A stretch of DNA of 64,000 nucleotides from contig NZ_CP034035.1 in the NCBI RefSeq assembly GCF_005484945.1, positions 3,782,001-3,846,000 on the forward strand. The letters are read 5' to 3'. Shown in pieces: positions 23,933 through 34,034 of this stretch (position 1 is its first letter; every line of letters begins with the position of its first letter). Origin of the DNA: Brenneria rubrifaciens. Its GTDB lineage: Bacteria; Pseudomonadota; Gammaproteobacteria; Enterobacterales; Enterobacteriaceae. Made by a program: the position numbers and the translations under genes. The notes below the pieces were generated by a model. The model worked only from the letters and a program-made list of their open reading frames with translations, did no database searches and was not told where the DNA came from.

Positions 23933-25594
23933 ATGAACTTTATAGAAAAAATGAAGCTTGGAACCATGCTGGGGGCGGGCTTTGCATCGGTGATCATTAT
24001 CGGCCTGCTGGTTGCCATATTCGGTCGCGTACAATTAGTTTCGCTGGGAGAGAATATCGAATCGCTTTCTGAAAAAAATCTGACGAACCTGATGCTGATA
24101 CAAAACGCCAAAAACGGCTTTGACACCGTCGCCCGCTCCGTGCGCAATATCGGTTTGCATACCGACAAAAATCGTATACAGGAAGAAAAGCTGCGGATCG
24201 ATCAGCAGATTATCCGTAATACGGAGATTCTGGAGCAGTTGTATAAGCGGCTGTCCGAGCCGGAAACCCGTGACTCACTGGATCGTCTGACCGCCGCGCG
24301 TCCCGCCTATATGCAGGCCGTCAGAACCGCCATTGAGCTGGGCGTATCCGATCAGCCTGGGCAGCGAGCGCAGGCGCTGAACGTGATGGTTAACGATATG
24401 CAGCAAACGCAGGCGCCCGTTTTCGCCGCGCTGGACAGCATGGTCAAACAGCAGGAGAAACTGACGCTGGAAGTCACCAATACCTCCATGCGTGAAGCCA
24501 AATCCGATGGCAACTTCATGTTGATATTGTCCATCATCGCCGTGCTGTTAGGTCTTCTTGTATCGATGTTAATCACCCGGACCATTAAACGACAACTGGG
24601 CGGCGAAGTAGCCTATGCCGCCCAGATTGCCCGTCAGGTGGCGCAAGGCAATCTGGCTATCGACGTCAATCTCCGTCCAGGCGACAACCATAGCGTTCTG
24701 GCCGCCATGAACAGCATGCGGGAAAGCCTGACGTCTATCGTCGAGCAGGTACGTCAGAGCAGCGAATCCATCGCCACCGGCTCGAATCAAATCGCCGCAG
24801 GCAGCGCCGACCTTAGTCAGCGAACGGAGGAACAGGCGGCGAATCTCCAGCAGACAGCCGCGTCGATGGAAGAAATGAGTCAGACCGTGCGCCAAAACGC
24901 CGATACGGTGCGCAATGCCACTGCACTGGCGCAAGCCGCCAGTGACACCGCCGCCAAAGGTGGAGAAGCGGTAAGCAACATCGTTGTGACCATGAAAGAT
25001 ATCACCGACAGTTCGCATAAAATCGGCGACATCATCGGCGTCATCGACGGTATTGCCTTCCAGACCAATATTCTGGCGCTGAATGCCGCGGTGGAAGCCG
25101 CTCGCGCGGGTGAACAGGGCCGTGGCTTCGCGGTCGTTGCCGGAGAAGTACGTTCGCTGGCCCAGCGTTCCGCCTCGGCCGCCAAAGAAATCAAAGAACT
25201 CATCAGCACCAGCGTCAACAAAGTGACGGCGGGTTCGCGACAGGTTGAAGGCGCCGGGGAAACCATTAATGAACTGGTGCGTCAGTCTCGGCATGTCGCT
25301 GACTTGATTAATGAAATTGGCGTCACAACTCAGGAGCAGGAATCCGGCATTTCACAGATTCATACTGCGGTGAACCAGCTCGATCAGGTTACCCAGCAAA
25401 ATGCCGCTCTGGTGGAGCAATCCTCCAGCGCAGCGGACAGCCTGAACGATCAGGCCAGACATCTGGTCGAATTGATGAGAGTTTTCACCATTGAAGGCGG
25501 ACAAACGCAGCGTACCGCACCGCAGACGCCTAAAGGTCTTAGTTCCACCTTGGCGTTGACGAGTTCGTCCAATAAAGATTGGGAAACATTCTGA
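23933..25594 (+). CDS. Methyl-accepting chemotaxis protein (second of a tandem pair)
   Basis: The ATG at 23933 gives a 553-residue receptor whose N-terminus ([17 protein letters not shown]) parallels the first receptor's. AAGG lies seven bases upstream. Architecture is the same: two membrane segments, four-helix sensor, HAMP, and a cytoplasmic hairpin with the same tip sequence. It ends in KDWETF, a good CheR/CheB docking pentapeptide. The cytoplasmic halves of the pair are nearly identical and the sensors differ, which suggests duplication then ligand divergence. The frame is open to 23852, but the start chosen matches the paralogue. Confidence 0.95.
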   Translation: MNFIEKMKLGTMLGAGFASVIIIGLLVAIFGRVQLVSLGENIESLSEKNLTNLMLIQNAKNGFDTVARSVRNIGLHTDKNRIQEEKLRIDQQIIRNTEILEQLYKRLSEPETRDSLDRLTAARPAYMQAVRTAIELGVSDQPGQRAQALNVMVNDMQQTQAPVFAALDSMVKQQEKLTLEVTNTSMREAKSDGNFMLILSIIAVLLGLLVSMLITRTIKRQLGGEVAYAAQIARQVAQGNLAIDVNLRPGDNHSVLAAMNSMRESLTSIVEQVRQSSESIATGSNQIAAGSADLSQRTEEQAANLQQTAASMEEMSQTVRQNADTVRNATALAQAASDTAAKGGEAVSNIVVTMKDITDSSHKIGDIIGVIDGIAFQTNILALNAAVEAARAGEQGRGFAVVAGEVRSLAQRSASAAKEIKELISTSVNKVTAGSRQVEGAGETINELVRQSRHVADLINEIGVTTQEQESGISQIHTAVNQLDQVTQQNAALVEQSSSAADSLNDQARHLVELMRVFTIEGGQTQRTAPQTPKGLSSTLALTSSSNKDWETF

Positions 25595-25599
25595 TAAAG

Positions 25600-25669
25600 C
25601 CGCCTTCCCGGAAGGCGGTTGATAACCAATAAACAAAAAACCGCGTCAGTTCATTGCTGCCGCGGTTTT
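25600..25669. terminator. Terminators between the chemoreceptor and the aminotransferase
   Basis: A stem CCGCCTT/AAGGCGG (25600-25618) lies just after the receptor stop. A second stem AAAACCGCG/CGCGGTTTT (25637-25645, 25661-25669) has T-tracts on both strands and can serve both convergent genes. Confidence 0.75.
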
Positions 25670-25682
25670 CACTGGTTGCCGT

Positions 25683-26870
25683 TTACAGTGCGCGGCGCAA
25701 GCGGGCAACCGCCTCGTGCATCTGTTCATCCGTCGCGGTCGCAAAGGAAAAACGCAGCGTCGAGTGGTCAGGGCGATCGGAAAAGAAGAATTCGCCGGGA
25801 ACAAACACCACCCCTTGATGAAGCGTCTGCTTCAGCCATTCCGTGGTGTTGAATTCATGACGGAACTTCGCCCACAGAAACATGCCGCCTTTCGGCCGGT
25901 TGAAGGTGATGACATCACCCAGCTCCTGTTCCACCAACTGTGCAAACAACTCACCTTTGTGTTTGTAGGCGTGGCGAATCTTCTCGATTTGCGCCTCCAG
26001 ACGTCCCAGTCCCAGATAGCACTCCGCCACGGTTTGTGACAATGCGCTGGCATGCAGATCCGCCGCCTGTTTGATAATCGCGACTTTATGCAGCAACCAG
26101 TGCGGCAGGATCGCCCACCCCAGACGCAACCCCGGCGCCAGAACCTTTGAAAACGTAGAGGTGTAAAGCACATATTCCGTGCTGCCCAGTTGTTCCTGCG
26201 CCAGTTGGAACAGCGTCGGCTGGCGCTCTTCGGTAAAACGCAGCTCGCCGTATGGGTCATCTTCAATAATGACAAAACCATAACGCGCAGCCAGCGCAAT
26301 CAGCTGGTTACGGCGCTCATAGCTCAGCGTGACGCCGCTGGGGTTACCAAAGTTCGGGACGATGTAAACGCCTTTGATACGCTGCTTGTGCAACAGCGCC
26401 TCCAGATCATCCACCACCATACCCTGATCGTCGGATGCGACGGACATCACCTGCGCTTGCGCCAGTTCAAGCGTTTGCAGCGCGGCAAGATAGGTCGGAC
26501 GCTCAACCACAAAGACATCGCCCGGATCGACCATCGCCCGCATAATCAAATCCAGCGCTTGCTGCGAACCCGCGGTGATCACCATGTCTTCCGCCTGCGT
26601 TCTCATACCGCGCAAGGCGCACAGATCAGCGATACGCTCACGCAACACGCCGCTGCCTTCTGTCAGCCCATACTGGAAAGCCGTTTTCGGCTGCCCGGTA
26701 ATGGCTAACTGCGTCGCCTGATTTAATCCTTCAAAATCAAACAGCGCATCAGACGGGATACCGCCGGCCAGCGAGATAATATTGTCCATCTTGCTATGCT
26801 TAAGCAGTTCGCGAATCGCGGAACTCTTCAACTGAGCAATGCGGTGCGCCAGTAACCCTTCATTGGCCAT
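25683..26870 (-). CDS. PLP-dependent aminotransferase (class I, LysN/aromatic type)
   Basis: The 395-residue fold-type I aminotransferase has ITAGSQQALDL, the PNFGNPSG loop, the cofactor-binding IIEDDPYGELRF and the Schiff-base lysine in YTSTFSKVLAPGLRLGW (about 235). A C-terminal substrate Arg lies in STLRFSFA. It lacks the GntR domain of MocR regulators, so it is an enzyme. Its place 50 bp downstream of livF suggests it transaminates branched-chain or related amino acids imported by Liv, but family members also act on 2-aminoadipate and aromatic amino acids. Substrate is inferred. Confidence 0.85.
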   Translation of the reverse strand: MANEGLLAHRIAQLKSSAIRELLKHSKMDNIISLAGGIPSDALFDFEGLNQATQLAITGQPKTAFQYGLTEGSGVLRERIADLCALRGMRTQAEDMVITAGSQQALDLIMRAMVDPGDVFVVERPTYLAALQTLELAQAQVMSVASDDQGMVVDDLEALLHKQRIKGVYIVPNFGNPSGVTLSYERRNQLIALAARYGFVIIEDDPYGELRFTEERQPTLFQLAQEQLGSTEYVLYTSTFSKVLAPGLRLGWAILPHWLLHKVAIIKQAADLHASALSQTVAECYLGLGRLEAQIEKIRHAYKHKGELFAQLVEQELGDVITFNRPKGGMFLWAKFRHEFNTTEWLKQTLHQGVVFVPGEFFFSDRPDHSTLRFSFATATDEQMHEAVARLRRAL

Positions 26871-26921
26871 CTTTTTTGAACCCTCGTTATCAAACGGGCC
26901 GGATAACCGGCTCTATATCAA

Positions 26922-27623
26922 TTACCCGCCCAGATAGGCTGAACGTACCGCTTCATTCGCCAGCAATGCCGCGCCGGAATCCTCCAGCACGATATGACCA
27001 TTTTCAAGCACATAACCTCGATCGGCCAGACGCAGCGCCTGGTTAGCATTCTGCTCTACCAGGAAGATGGTCATGCCCTCTTCGCGCAGTTGCGCGATAG
27101 TATCAAAAATTTGCAGAATGATAATCGGCGCCAGCCCTAAAGACGGTTCATCCAGCAACAATAAACGGGGCTGACTCATCAGCGCGCGCCCAATCGCCAG
27201 CATCTGCTGCTCGCCGCCGGACATGGTGCCGGAACGCTGAGCGCGTCGCTCATACAATCGCGGAAACAGATCATAGACCCGGGTTATCCGCTGCTGGTAT
27301 TGATGACGATCCGCGAAGAACCCCCCCATCGCCAGATTTTCTTCAACGGTCATGCGGGAAAAGACACGGCGGCCTTCAGGAACAATGGCAATCGACCCAC
27401 GCATAATCTGCGCGGTTTGCAGATGGGTAATATCTTTGCCATCAAACGTGATGGCGCCTTCCGTGGCGCGGGGCTCACCACAGAGTGTCCCTAAGAGGGT
27501 GGTTTTACCGGCGCCGTTGGCGCCGATAAGCGTAACGATTTCGCCCTGTTCAATGTGCAGGCTAACCTGATGCAGCGCCTGAATTTTACCATAGTGAGCA
27601 GAAACCTGATTTAATGACAGCAT
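26922..27623 (-). CDS. livF: Branched-chain amino acid ABC transporter ATPase LivF
   Basis: I prefer the ATG at 27623, which has AAGGA seven bases upstream, formed by the end of livG; a GTG at 27638 would overlap livG and also matches some annotations. The 233-residue subunit has Walker A GANGAGKTT, signature MSGGEQQML, Walker B LLLLDEPSLGLAP and switch His replaced by Gln (FLVEQNANQ), as in E. coli LivF. It works with LivG on LivHM. Confidence 0.95.
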   Translation of the reverse strand: MLSLNQVSAHYGKIQALHQVSLHIEQGEIVTLIGANGAGKTTLLGTLCGEPRATEGAITFDGKDITHLQTAQIMRGSIAIVPEGRRVFSRMTVEENLAMGGFFADRHQYQQRITRVYDLFPRLYERRAQRSGTMSGGEQQMLAIGRALMSQPRLLLLDEPSLGLAPIIILQIFDTIAQLREEGMTIFLVEQNANQALRLADRGYVLENGHIVLEDSGAALLANEAVRSAYLGG

Positions 27624-27627
27624 AACA

Positions 27628-28401
27628 TTATCCTTCACCCAGATAAGCGCGGATCACATCCGGGTTGTTACGAATTTCAGCGGGGGTACCCTGGGCCAGC
27701 GGCGTGCCCTGATTGACGACATAAATCCTGTCGGAAATCCCCATCACCAGCTTCATGTCGTGCTCAATCAGCAGGACCGACACCTGATGACTATCGCGCA
27801 ATTCCACGATCAGTCGATCCAGCTCTTCGGTTTCTTTCGGGTTAAGCCCGGCCGCCGGTTCATCCAGCATCAGCAGTTCGGGCCGGGTCACCATGCAACG
27901 GGCTATCTCCAGCCGGCGCTGCTGACCATAAGCCAGATTGCCCGCCTGACGATTCGCCAGATCCAGCAAACCGATGCGTTCCAGCCAGACCGCCGCGCGA
28001 TCCTGCGCCTGCGCTTCCGCACGACGAAACGCCGGCGTCTTCAGAAGTCCGGCAAACACGCCGCTCTTCAGATGTTGATGCTGCGCCACCAGCAGGTTTT
28101 CCACCACGGTCATCTCGCGGAATAAACGTACATGCTGGAACGTCCGCACCACGCCCATCCGGGCAATCGCCTGCCCTGACAAACCTTCAAGATGGCGATC
28201 GCGCAGCATGATGGCGCCGCCGCTCGGACAATAAAAACCAGTCAGGCAATTAAATACCGTGGTTTTGCCTGCCCCGTTAGGGCCGATCAACGATACGATT
28301 TCCCCCGCGTAAATATCCAGTTCAACATTGTTGACCGCCAGCAGGCCGCCAAAACGCATCATCAGGCCTTTGACCGATAATAATGGCTTCGTGCTATTCA
28401 T
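27628..28401 (-). CDS. livG: Branched-chain amino acid ABC transporter ATPase LivG
   Basis: The 257-residue ATPase has Walker [13 protein letters not shown], the LivG-type insertion with [13 protein letters not shown], signature [13 protein letters not shown], Walker [14 protein letters not shown] and switch [10 protein letters not shown]. The start overlaps livM by ATGA. The Tyr in the signature (AYGQQ) is a family trait, not a defect. Confidence 0.96.
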   Translation of the reverse strand: MNSTKPLLSVKGLMMRFGGLLAVNNVELDIYAGEIVSLIGPNGAGKTTVFNCLTGFYCPSGGAIMLRDRHLEGLSGQAIARMGVVRTFQHVRLFREMTVVENLLVAQHQHLKSGVFAGLLKTPAFRRAEAQAQDRAAVWLERIGLLDLANRQAGNLAYGQQRRLEIARCMVTRPELLMLDEPAAGLNPKETEELDRLIVELRDSHQVSVLLIEHDMKLVMGISDRIYVVNQGTPLAQGTPAEIRNNPDVIRAYLGEG

Positions 28402-29669
28402 GCCTGCTCTTCCTTCTTAGCGACTTTCAGCTTCATTTGCGGACGCTTCATCGGCAGTAAGCCTTGTGGACGCCAAATCATCATCAGCACCATCAGCGCG
28501 CCCAGCAGCAACATACTGTACTCATTCAAATCACGCATCAGTTCACGGGAAACCACCAGCAGAACGGCGGCGAGGATCACCGCGAACTGCGAACCCATTC
28601 CCCCCAGCACCACAATCGCCAATACGAATGCCGACTCGGCGAAAGTGAAGGATTCCGGGCTGACAAAACCCTGGCGCGCAGCAAACAGCGTACCGGCAAA
28701 CCCGGCGAACGCAGCGCTGATGGTAAATGCGGTCAGCTTGATGCGGGTCGGGCTCAGGCCCAATGAACGGCAGGCAATTTCGTCGTCACGCAAGGCTTCC
28801 CAAGCGCGGCCCAGCGGCATGCGCAACAGACGGTTAATCACAAACAGCGTTAATACCACCAACAACAGCGCGACCAGATAAAGGAAAATGATGCGATCGC
28901 TGGGGTTGTATTGCAGACCAAAGAAATTGTGGAAGGTATCCCAGCCATCGCGGGTGTTGCGGCTAAACTCCAGACCAAAGAAGGTCGGCTTCGGAATCTG
29001 GCTGATACCGTTAGGGCCACCGGTGATTTCGGTATTGTTGAGCAGCAAGATACGCACAATCTCACCGAATCCCAATGTGACAATGGCCAGATAATCCCCG
29101 CGCAAACGCAATACCGGGAAACCCAGCAGGAAACCGGACAACGCCGCCGCCATGCCTGCCAGCGGCAGACTTTCCCAAAATCCCAGTCCGTAATAGTGAT
29201 TCAATAAAGCATAAGTATAAGCGCCAATGGCATAAAAGCCGCCGTAGCCTAATACCAGCAAACCGGAAAGCCCGACCACAACGTTCAGCCCCAGCCCCAA
29301 CATCACATAAATCAACGTGAGTGTGGCGATATCGACGGTGCCGCGAGACACCAGAAATGGCCAGGCGACGGCCGCGACGATCACCAACGCCGCCAGCAGC
29401 TTTTGCCGCGGCGTACCGCCATCAAAGCTTGGCAAGACCAGCGACGGGGCAGAAAACTTTTTCATGCCCGCCTGGAAATAGGGACGAATCAACTGGAAAA
29501 AAAACACCACAATGCAGCCTGCGCCAATCCAGTACCAGCGAACCTCATCGGCGCCGCGAACCACCAGTTTGGTGCCGTTAAGCCCCAACTGCATGCCCAT
29601 TAAAAACGCGGCAAGCACCAGTAACATAAACGCGGAGATAATCGCATTGAACAGATTGAGTTTTTTCAT
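28398..29669 (-). CDS. livM: Branched-chain amino acid permease LivM
   Basis: The 423-residue inner-membrane protein (E. coli 425) has an extra N-terminal domain with two membrane segments. The permease core follows, with the conserved [16 protein letters not shown] and the ATPase-contacting loop [13 protein letters not shown]. It forms the channel with LivH and overlaps it by ATGA. Confidence 0.96.
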   Translation of the reverse strand: MKKLNLFNAIISAFMLLVLAAFLMGMQLGLNGTKLVVRGADEVRWYWIGAGCIVVFFFQLIRPYFQAGMKKFSAPSLVLPSFDGGTPRQKLLAALVIVAAVAWPFLVSRGTVDIATLTLIYVMLGLGLNVVVGLSGLLVLGYGGFYAIGAYTYALLNHYYGLGFWESLPLAGMAAALSGFLLGFPVLRLRGDYLAIVTLGFGEIVRILLLNNTEITGGPNGISQIPKPTFFGLEFSRNTRDGWDTFHNFFGLQYNPSDRIIFLYLVALLLVVLTLFVINRLLRMPLGRAWEALRDDEIACRSLGLSPTRIKLTAFTISAAFAGFAGTLFAARQGFVSPESFTFAESAFVLAIVVLGGMGSQFAVILAAVLLVVSRELMRDLNEYSMLLLGALMVLMMIWRPQGLLPMKRPQMKLKVAKKEEQA

Positions 29670-30592
29670 ACTTTCTCAACCTCCGGGCGGCCGAGGATAC
29701 CGGTAGGCATGACCAGCAATACCCCAATCAGCAACGCGAACGATACCGCATCCTTGTACTCCGTGCTCAGGTATGCGGAGGTCAGCGCTTCCGCCACCCC
29801 CAGAATCAGTCCGCCGATCATCGCGCCGGGAATGCTGCCGATTCCGCCCAATACCGCCGCCGTAAAAGCTTTCATACCGGCCATAAAACCGATATAGGGG
29901 TTAATCACGCCATAGAATTGTCCCAGCAGCACGCCCGCGACCGCAGCCATGAGCGCGCCAATCACAAAAGTCAGGGAAATGACGCGGTCAGTGCTGATAC
30001 CCAACAGGCTGGCCATTTTCAAATCTTCCGCACAGGCGCGACAGGCTCGTCCCATGCGCGAATAACGGATGAACAGCGTCAACGCCAGCATCGCAAGGAA
30101 CGTCACGATCCAGATAGTCAACTGCATGGTGCTGATTGTCGCGGCAAAGCCATTCGTCTCGCCCAATACCCATTGTCCGGTAATCATGCTGGGGAGTGCG
30201 ACGTCGCGTGAGCCCTGATTCAGGCTGACGTAATTTTGCAGAAAAATAGACATCCCGATGGCGGAGATCAGTGCAATCAAGCGTTTGGACGTGCGTACCG
30301 GCCGGTAGGCGACCCGTTCAATACTCCAGCCGTAAGCGCTGGATATGACGACGGCGGCCACAAATGCGACGCTGATCAACACCCCGTTCGCCTCGATGCC
30401 CATCATCATCAGGGCGGCGATAACAATAAAGGAGACATAGCTACCGATCATGTAAACCTCGCCGTGGGCGAAGTTAATCATGCCGATAATGCCGTAAACC
30501 ATGGTGTAGCCAATGGCGATCAGCGCATAAGTGCTGCCCAACGTCAGGCCGTTGAACATCTGCTGAAAAAAGTAAAGGAACTGCTCGGACAT
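29666..30592 (-). CDS. livH: Branched-chain amino acid permease LivH
   Basis: The 308-residue permease starts [24 protein letters not shown]. It has [17 protein letters not shown] and the cytoplasmic loop [18 protein letters not shown], all as in E. coli LivH. It is separated from livK by 138 bp with a hairpin. Confidence 0.97.
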   Translation of the reverse strand: MSEQFLYFFQQMFNGLTLGSTYALIAIGYTMVYGIIGMINFAHGEVYMIGSYVSFIVIAALMMMGIEANGVLISVAFVAAVVISSAYGWSIERVAYRPVRTSKRLIALISAIGMSIFLQNYVSLNQGSRDVALPSMITGQWVLGETNGFAATISTMQLTIWIVTFLAMLALTLFIRYSRMGRACRACAEDLKMASLLGISTDRVISLTFVIGALMAAVAGVLLGQFYGVINPYIGFMAGMKAFTAAVLGGIGSIPGAMIGGLILGVAEALTSAYLSTEYKDAVSFALLIGVLLVMPTGILGRPEVEKV

Positions 30593-30610
30593 ACCCTAAC
30601 CTTAGATTCT

Positions 30611-30637
30611 GCCCCCGCGCATTATGGCAACGGGGGC
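30611..30637. repeat. Hairpin in the livK-livH gap
   Basis: GCCCCCG (30611-30617) pairs with CGGGGGC (30631-30637). There is no U-tract on the liv side. It probably stabilises livK mRNA or reduces read-through into livH, as is common after binding-protein genes. Confidence 0.55.
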
Positions 30638-30730
30638 ATGCGGTATTGAGGAATTAATACAGAAGCGGTTGCGGTTCAGGCGCATGCAGAACATACGGAG
30701 GCTGCCATCGCCGCAATCGTCACCACGCAA

Positions 30731-31846
30731 TCATTTCTTCGCTTCGCTGGAACTACCGTCTGCATGCCACTCAAAGACACCAAACTCAAACCCTTTCAGG
30801 TCGCCTTTCTCATCCCAACTCAGTGGCCCCATCACGGTATCCACAGCCTGGGCTTTCAGATCGCTGACCAGTTTTTCCGGTTCCATGCTGCCGCTGCGCT
30901 GCATGGCGGTAGTCAGAGATTGCAATGCCGCATAGGTGGTCCAGACAAACGGACCGGTCGGGTCAAGTTTTTTGGCTTTCAACGCATCGACGATCGGTCG
31001 GTTCGCTGGAACCTGGTCATAACGCTTCGGCAGCGTCACCAGCATGCCTTCAGACGCGTCACCCGCGATATTGGATAGAGAGGAGTTACCTACGCCTTCC
31101 GGCCCCATGAATTTGGTGGTCATGCCGGCCTGACGAGCCTGGCGCATAAGCAACCCCATTTCCGGGTAGTAGCCGCCAAAATAAACGAAATCCACATTTT
31201 CTTTCTTCAGGCGCGCCACCAGTGAGGAGAAATCTTTATCACCCGCGGTCACACCTTCAAACAATACGACATCCGCACTGGCTTTTTTCAGGCTATCTTG
31301 AACAGAGCGGGCCAGCCCTTCGCCGTACTGCTGCTTATCATGCACAACGGCAATGCGCTGAGGTTTAATCGTTTCGACGATATATTTCGCTGCCGTTGGC
31401 CCTTGATCGGAATCCAGACCGGTCGTACGCAGCACCATCTGATAGCCGCGCGTGGTTAAATCAGCATTGGTTGCGGCGGGCGTGATCATGATCACACCCT
31501 CTTCTTCATAAATATCAGAAGCCGGCTGTGTAGAGGAAGAGCACAAATGACCAATGACATAACGAATGCCATCGTTGATGACTTTGTTCGCCACGGCAAC
31601 CGCTTGTTTCGGGTCGCACGCATCGTCGTATTCGATGCCAACCAGTTTATCGCCGTTGATGCCGCCTTTGGCGTTGAGATCCGCAATAGCCTGACGTGCG
31701 CCGGTGAATTCCATATCACCATATTGTGCAACCGGACCAGACATGGCGCCCACGATGGCCACCTTAATATCCGCAGCGCTCGCCGCATGGCTCAGCGCAA
31801 CCGCTATACCGGCCATCAGCAGTGTTCTGCCTTGACTCAATTTCAT
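30731..31846 (-). CDS. livK: Branched-chain amino acid-binding protein LivK (LivJ-type)
   Basis: From the ATG at 31846 the 371-residue product has a signal peptide (about 1-24, ending AASA). It then has the mature start [22 protein letters not shown] and [15 protein letters not shown], matching E. coli LivK and LivJ. It binds leucine (LivK) or Leu/Ile/Val (LivJ); the two are hard to tell apart by sequence. E. coli has both genes flanking panM, but only this one is present here. The frame is open to 31897 without a signal. Confidence 0.92.
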   Translation of the reverse strand: MKLSQGRTLLMAGIAVALSHAASAADIKVAIVGAMSGPVAQYGDMEFTGARQAIADLNAKGGINGDKLVGIEYDDACDPKQAVAVANKVINDGIRYVIGHLCSSSTQPASDIYEEEGVIMITPAATNADLTTRGYQMVLRTTGLDSDQGPTAAKYIVETIKPQRIAVVHDKQQYGEGLARSVQDSLKKASADVVLFEGVTAGDKDFSSLVARLKKENVDFVYFGGYYPEMGLLMRQARQAGMTTKFMGPEGVGNSSLSNIAGDASEGMLVTLPKRYDQVPANRPIVDALKAKKLDPTGPFVWTTYAALQSLTTAMQRSGSMEPEKLVSDLKAQAVDTVMGPLSWDEKGDLKGFEFGVFEWHADGSSSEAKK

Positions 31847-32320
31847 TCGTTTTACCCCATCTTTTATTATGGATATTGCTAAAAATATGACCGCCATTCG
31901 TCATAACTTAACCTTTTTCTTATAAGTAAGAACAGGTTAGGGTTATTATTACTAATCGTTTCTAATAAGGCTTTATTTTTCATATTATTAAACAGGAATA
32001 ATATGCTGCAAATCAACTGACATCATCATAAACAAAACAGATAAACAGCATAAAATATGCGTTTTAAAAACCAGTATTTGACCTACATATAGTCAGTTAT
32101 GCTGCTCTGTACATTCATTGCTGATGCAATACTCGAAAAATAGTCGCAGAGGAAAGCATTTTCCCTGTTGCCTTACAGCAGAAAATGCCTTGAGCATGTT
32201 CCAACATCACTTGCGATGGCCTGGAGGTTGGCGGGGGTAGTCCGTCATAAAAAACTACACTCCTGTTCCACCACAAAACTATTGCATTAATTTTAGACTC
32301 ATTTAATGGAGTGCTAGGAA
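31847..32320. other. Intergenic region between divergent livK and panM
   Basis: It is AT-rich from 31880 to 32110 and must hold the liv promoter. Copy C of the dispersed repeat lies at 32194-32254. I see no coding sequence: the second livJ-type gene that occupies this neighbourhood in E. coli is absent. Confidence 0.55.
32194..32254 (+). repeat. Dispersed intergenic repeat, copy C
   Basis: It runs GTTCCAAC, CACTTGCGATGG, then GGAGGTTGGCGGGGG and CGTCATAAAAAA. It is the most diverged of the copies, but order and spacing match the others. Confidence 0.5.
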
Positions 32321-32728
32321 ATGAAACTAACCGTTGAATGCCTCACCCAATTCAGCCACCAGGATAAAATTGATCTGGCCAAAATTTGGCCGCACCAGAA
32401 TCTTGACCTTCTGGAAAATGGACTTTCGCCGGATCGCCGCCTGTTTGCCGCACGTTTTAACGAACGGCTGCTGGCTGCGGTGCTGGTTGAGATTAAAGGG
32501 GAATACGCCGAATTAAGCGATCTTCTGGTGCGTGAAACCACCCGGCGACGCGGCGTTGGGCTATATCTGATAGACGAAGTACGGAAACAACTGCCGGGCG
32601 TTAAAGAATGGTGGCTGGCAACTGACGATCACGCCGCGGTCAAAGAGGAAGTGTTGGCAAAATTCATGATTGCCTGCGGCTTTTCACCGGTATCCGGCGG
32701 CTGGCGTTATATCCGTAGCCAGGGTTAA
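32321..32728 (+). CDS. panM: PanD maturation factor PanM
   Basis: The 135-residue GNAT-fold protein (E. coli YhhK 127) starts MKLTVECLTQFSHQDKIDL and has the LLVRETTRRRGVGLYLIDEV acetyl-CoA site. PanM binds coenzyme A compounds and triggers self-cleavage of pro-PanD, linking pantothenate synthesis to CoA level. Its place between liv and rpoH is conserved with E. coli. Confidence 0.93.
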   Translation: MKLTVECLTQFSHQDKIDLAKIWPHQNLDLLENGLSPDRRLFAARFNERLLAAVLVEIKGEYAELSDLLVRETTRRRGVGLYLIDEVRKQLPGVKEWWLATDDHAAVKEEVLAKFMIACGFSPVSGGWRYIRSQG

Positions 32729-32740
32729 AAATTTTTCGGG

Positions 32741-32796
32741 AGACATTCAATGTCGCTTACGGCGGCCGAAGGGCGGGCAGGATAGCCGCTATAAAA
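32741..32796 (+). repeat. Dispersed intergenic repeat, copy D
   Basis: It runs CATTCAATGTCGCTTACGG, CCGAAGGGCGGGCAGGAT, then AGCCGCTATAAAAG. It directly abuts the rpoH terminator stem and supplies the A/T tract that follows it on the rpoH strand. Confidence 0.6.
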
Positions 32797-32829
32797 GCAG
32801 GACGGCCGGACAATGCCCGGCCGTCCTGC
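32787..32829 (-). terminator. rpoH terminator
   Basis: A 13-bp perfect stem (32797-32809 with 32817-32829, 7-nt loop) is followed on the minus strand by TTTTATAG. It ends 14 bp after the rpoH stop and may also stop panM transcripts. Confidence 0.85.
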
Positions 32830-32842
32830 TATTTGCTATCGT

Positions 32843-33700
32843 TTAGGCTTCAATCGCCGCACGCAGCTTTTTCATGGCATTCTTTTCCAACTGCCGTACC
32901 CGCTCTGCGGATACGCCATATGTATCAGCCAGTTCCTGCAATGTTGACTTGTTGTCGTCATCCAGCCAACGCGCACGGATAATATGCTGGCTGCGTTCAT
33001 CAAGCCCTTGCAACGCGTCCGTCAGCTTGTCTGCCGCATGGTTTTCCCAATTATCCTCTTCAATGCCGTCGGCAAAGTCGGAGGACTTGTCCTGTAAATA
33101 CAGCATCGGGGACATGGCCTTGCCATCATGGGTTTCTTCATCCGGCGTCGGATCGAAGGTCATATCCTGCGCGGCCATCCGCGATTCCATCTCACGCACA
33201 TCTTTACTCGTCACGCCCAGTTCACGGGCAACCAGTTCAACTTCATCCTGATTAAACCAGCCAAGACGCGTTTTGGACTTACGCAAATTAAAGAACAATT
33301 TGCGCTGCGCTTTAGTGGTCGCGACTTTCACAATACGCCAGTTGCGCAGCACATATTCGTGAATCTCAGCCTTGATCCAATGTACGGCGAAAGAAACCAG
33401 ACGCACCCCCACTTCAGGGTTAAAGCGGCGCACCGCCTTCATCAAGCCGATGTTACCTTCCTGAATCAAGTCGGCCTGCGGCAAGCCATAGCCGGAATAA
33501 TTACGGGCCACATGAATAACAAAACGCAGATGCGACAGAATCAAGTGCTTGGCCGCATCCAGATCGCCCTGATAATGCAGCCGTTCAGCCAGCGCCCGCT
33601 CTTCCTCCGCTGTCAGCATCGGATAGGCATTGGCGGCTCGAATGTAACCTTCCAGACTGCCCTGGGGAACTAAGGTGAAAGTTTGCATATCTTTAGTCAT
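32843..33700 (-). CDS. rpoH: Heat-shock sigma factor RpoH (sigma-32)
   Basis: The 285-residue protein matches sigma-32: region 2 with [37 protein letters not shown] (about 80-116), the RpoH box [10 protein letters not shown] (about 132-141), and region 4.2 with the [22 protein letters not shown] near 250-268. It directs heat-shock promoters and is regulated by mRNA structure and by DnaK/FtsH. It is convergent with panM and upstream of ftsX. Confidence 0.98.
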   Translation of the reverse strand: MTKDMQTFTLVPQGSLEGYIRAANAYPMLTAEEERALAERLHYQGDLDAAKHLILSHLRFVIHVARNYSGYGLPQADLIQEGNIGLMKAVRRFNPEVGVRLVSFAVHWIKAEIHEYVLRNWRIVKVATTKAQRKLFFNLRKSKTRLGWFNQDEVELVARELGVTSKDVREMESRMAAQDMTFDPTPDEETHDGKAMSPMLYLQDKSSDFADGIEEDNWENHAADKLTDALQGLDERSQHIIRARWLDDDNKSTLQELADTYGVSAERVRQLEKNAMKKLRAAIEA

Positions 33701-34034
33701 TCAACCCTCTCATTGCTACGATTACGCGGTGCTTTTCAACCAACCCGCTCAAACGGCTGTCACCGACAACTCGCGATGCCAGCATCGCTTAGCATCCTTT
33801 TTACGCGAACCGGTAAAAACCGGCACGGCATCTCAGTATTCAGACTGTGATTTCCCTCGCAAGTTCCTACAATATTATCCATCTTATTTTACATATCAAG
33901 CTGGATACGGCGAGAAAATAATACGTCGACAAGGCAGGAGAAATACGCGGGAACAAGGCAAGAAGAGAAACTACCGAGGAGCGCGTCCCCTGCCGCACAG
34001 TTGAAGCTACAGGGGAAAGTATATCAAAAAAAGA
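33701..34034. other. rpoH promoter/leader region
   Basis: The 334-bp gap between ftsX and rpoH should carry several rpoH promoters, as in E. coli. I cannot place them with confidence. The region near 33950-34020 may contain the ftsX terminator, but no clear stem was found. No gene is supported. Confidence 0.4.
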
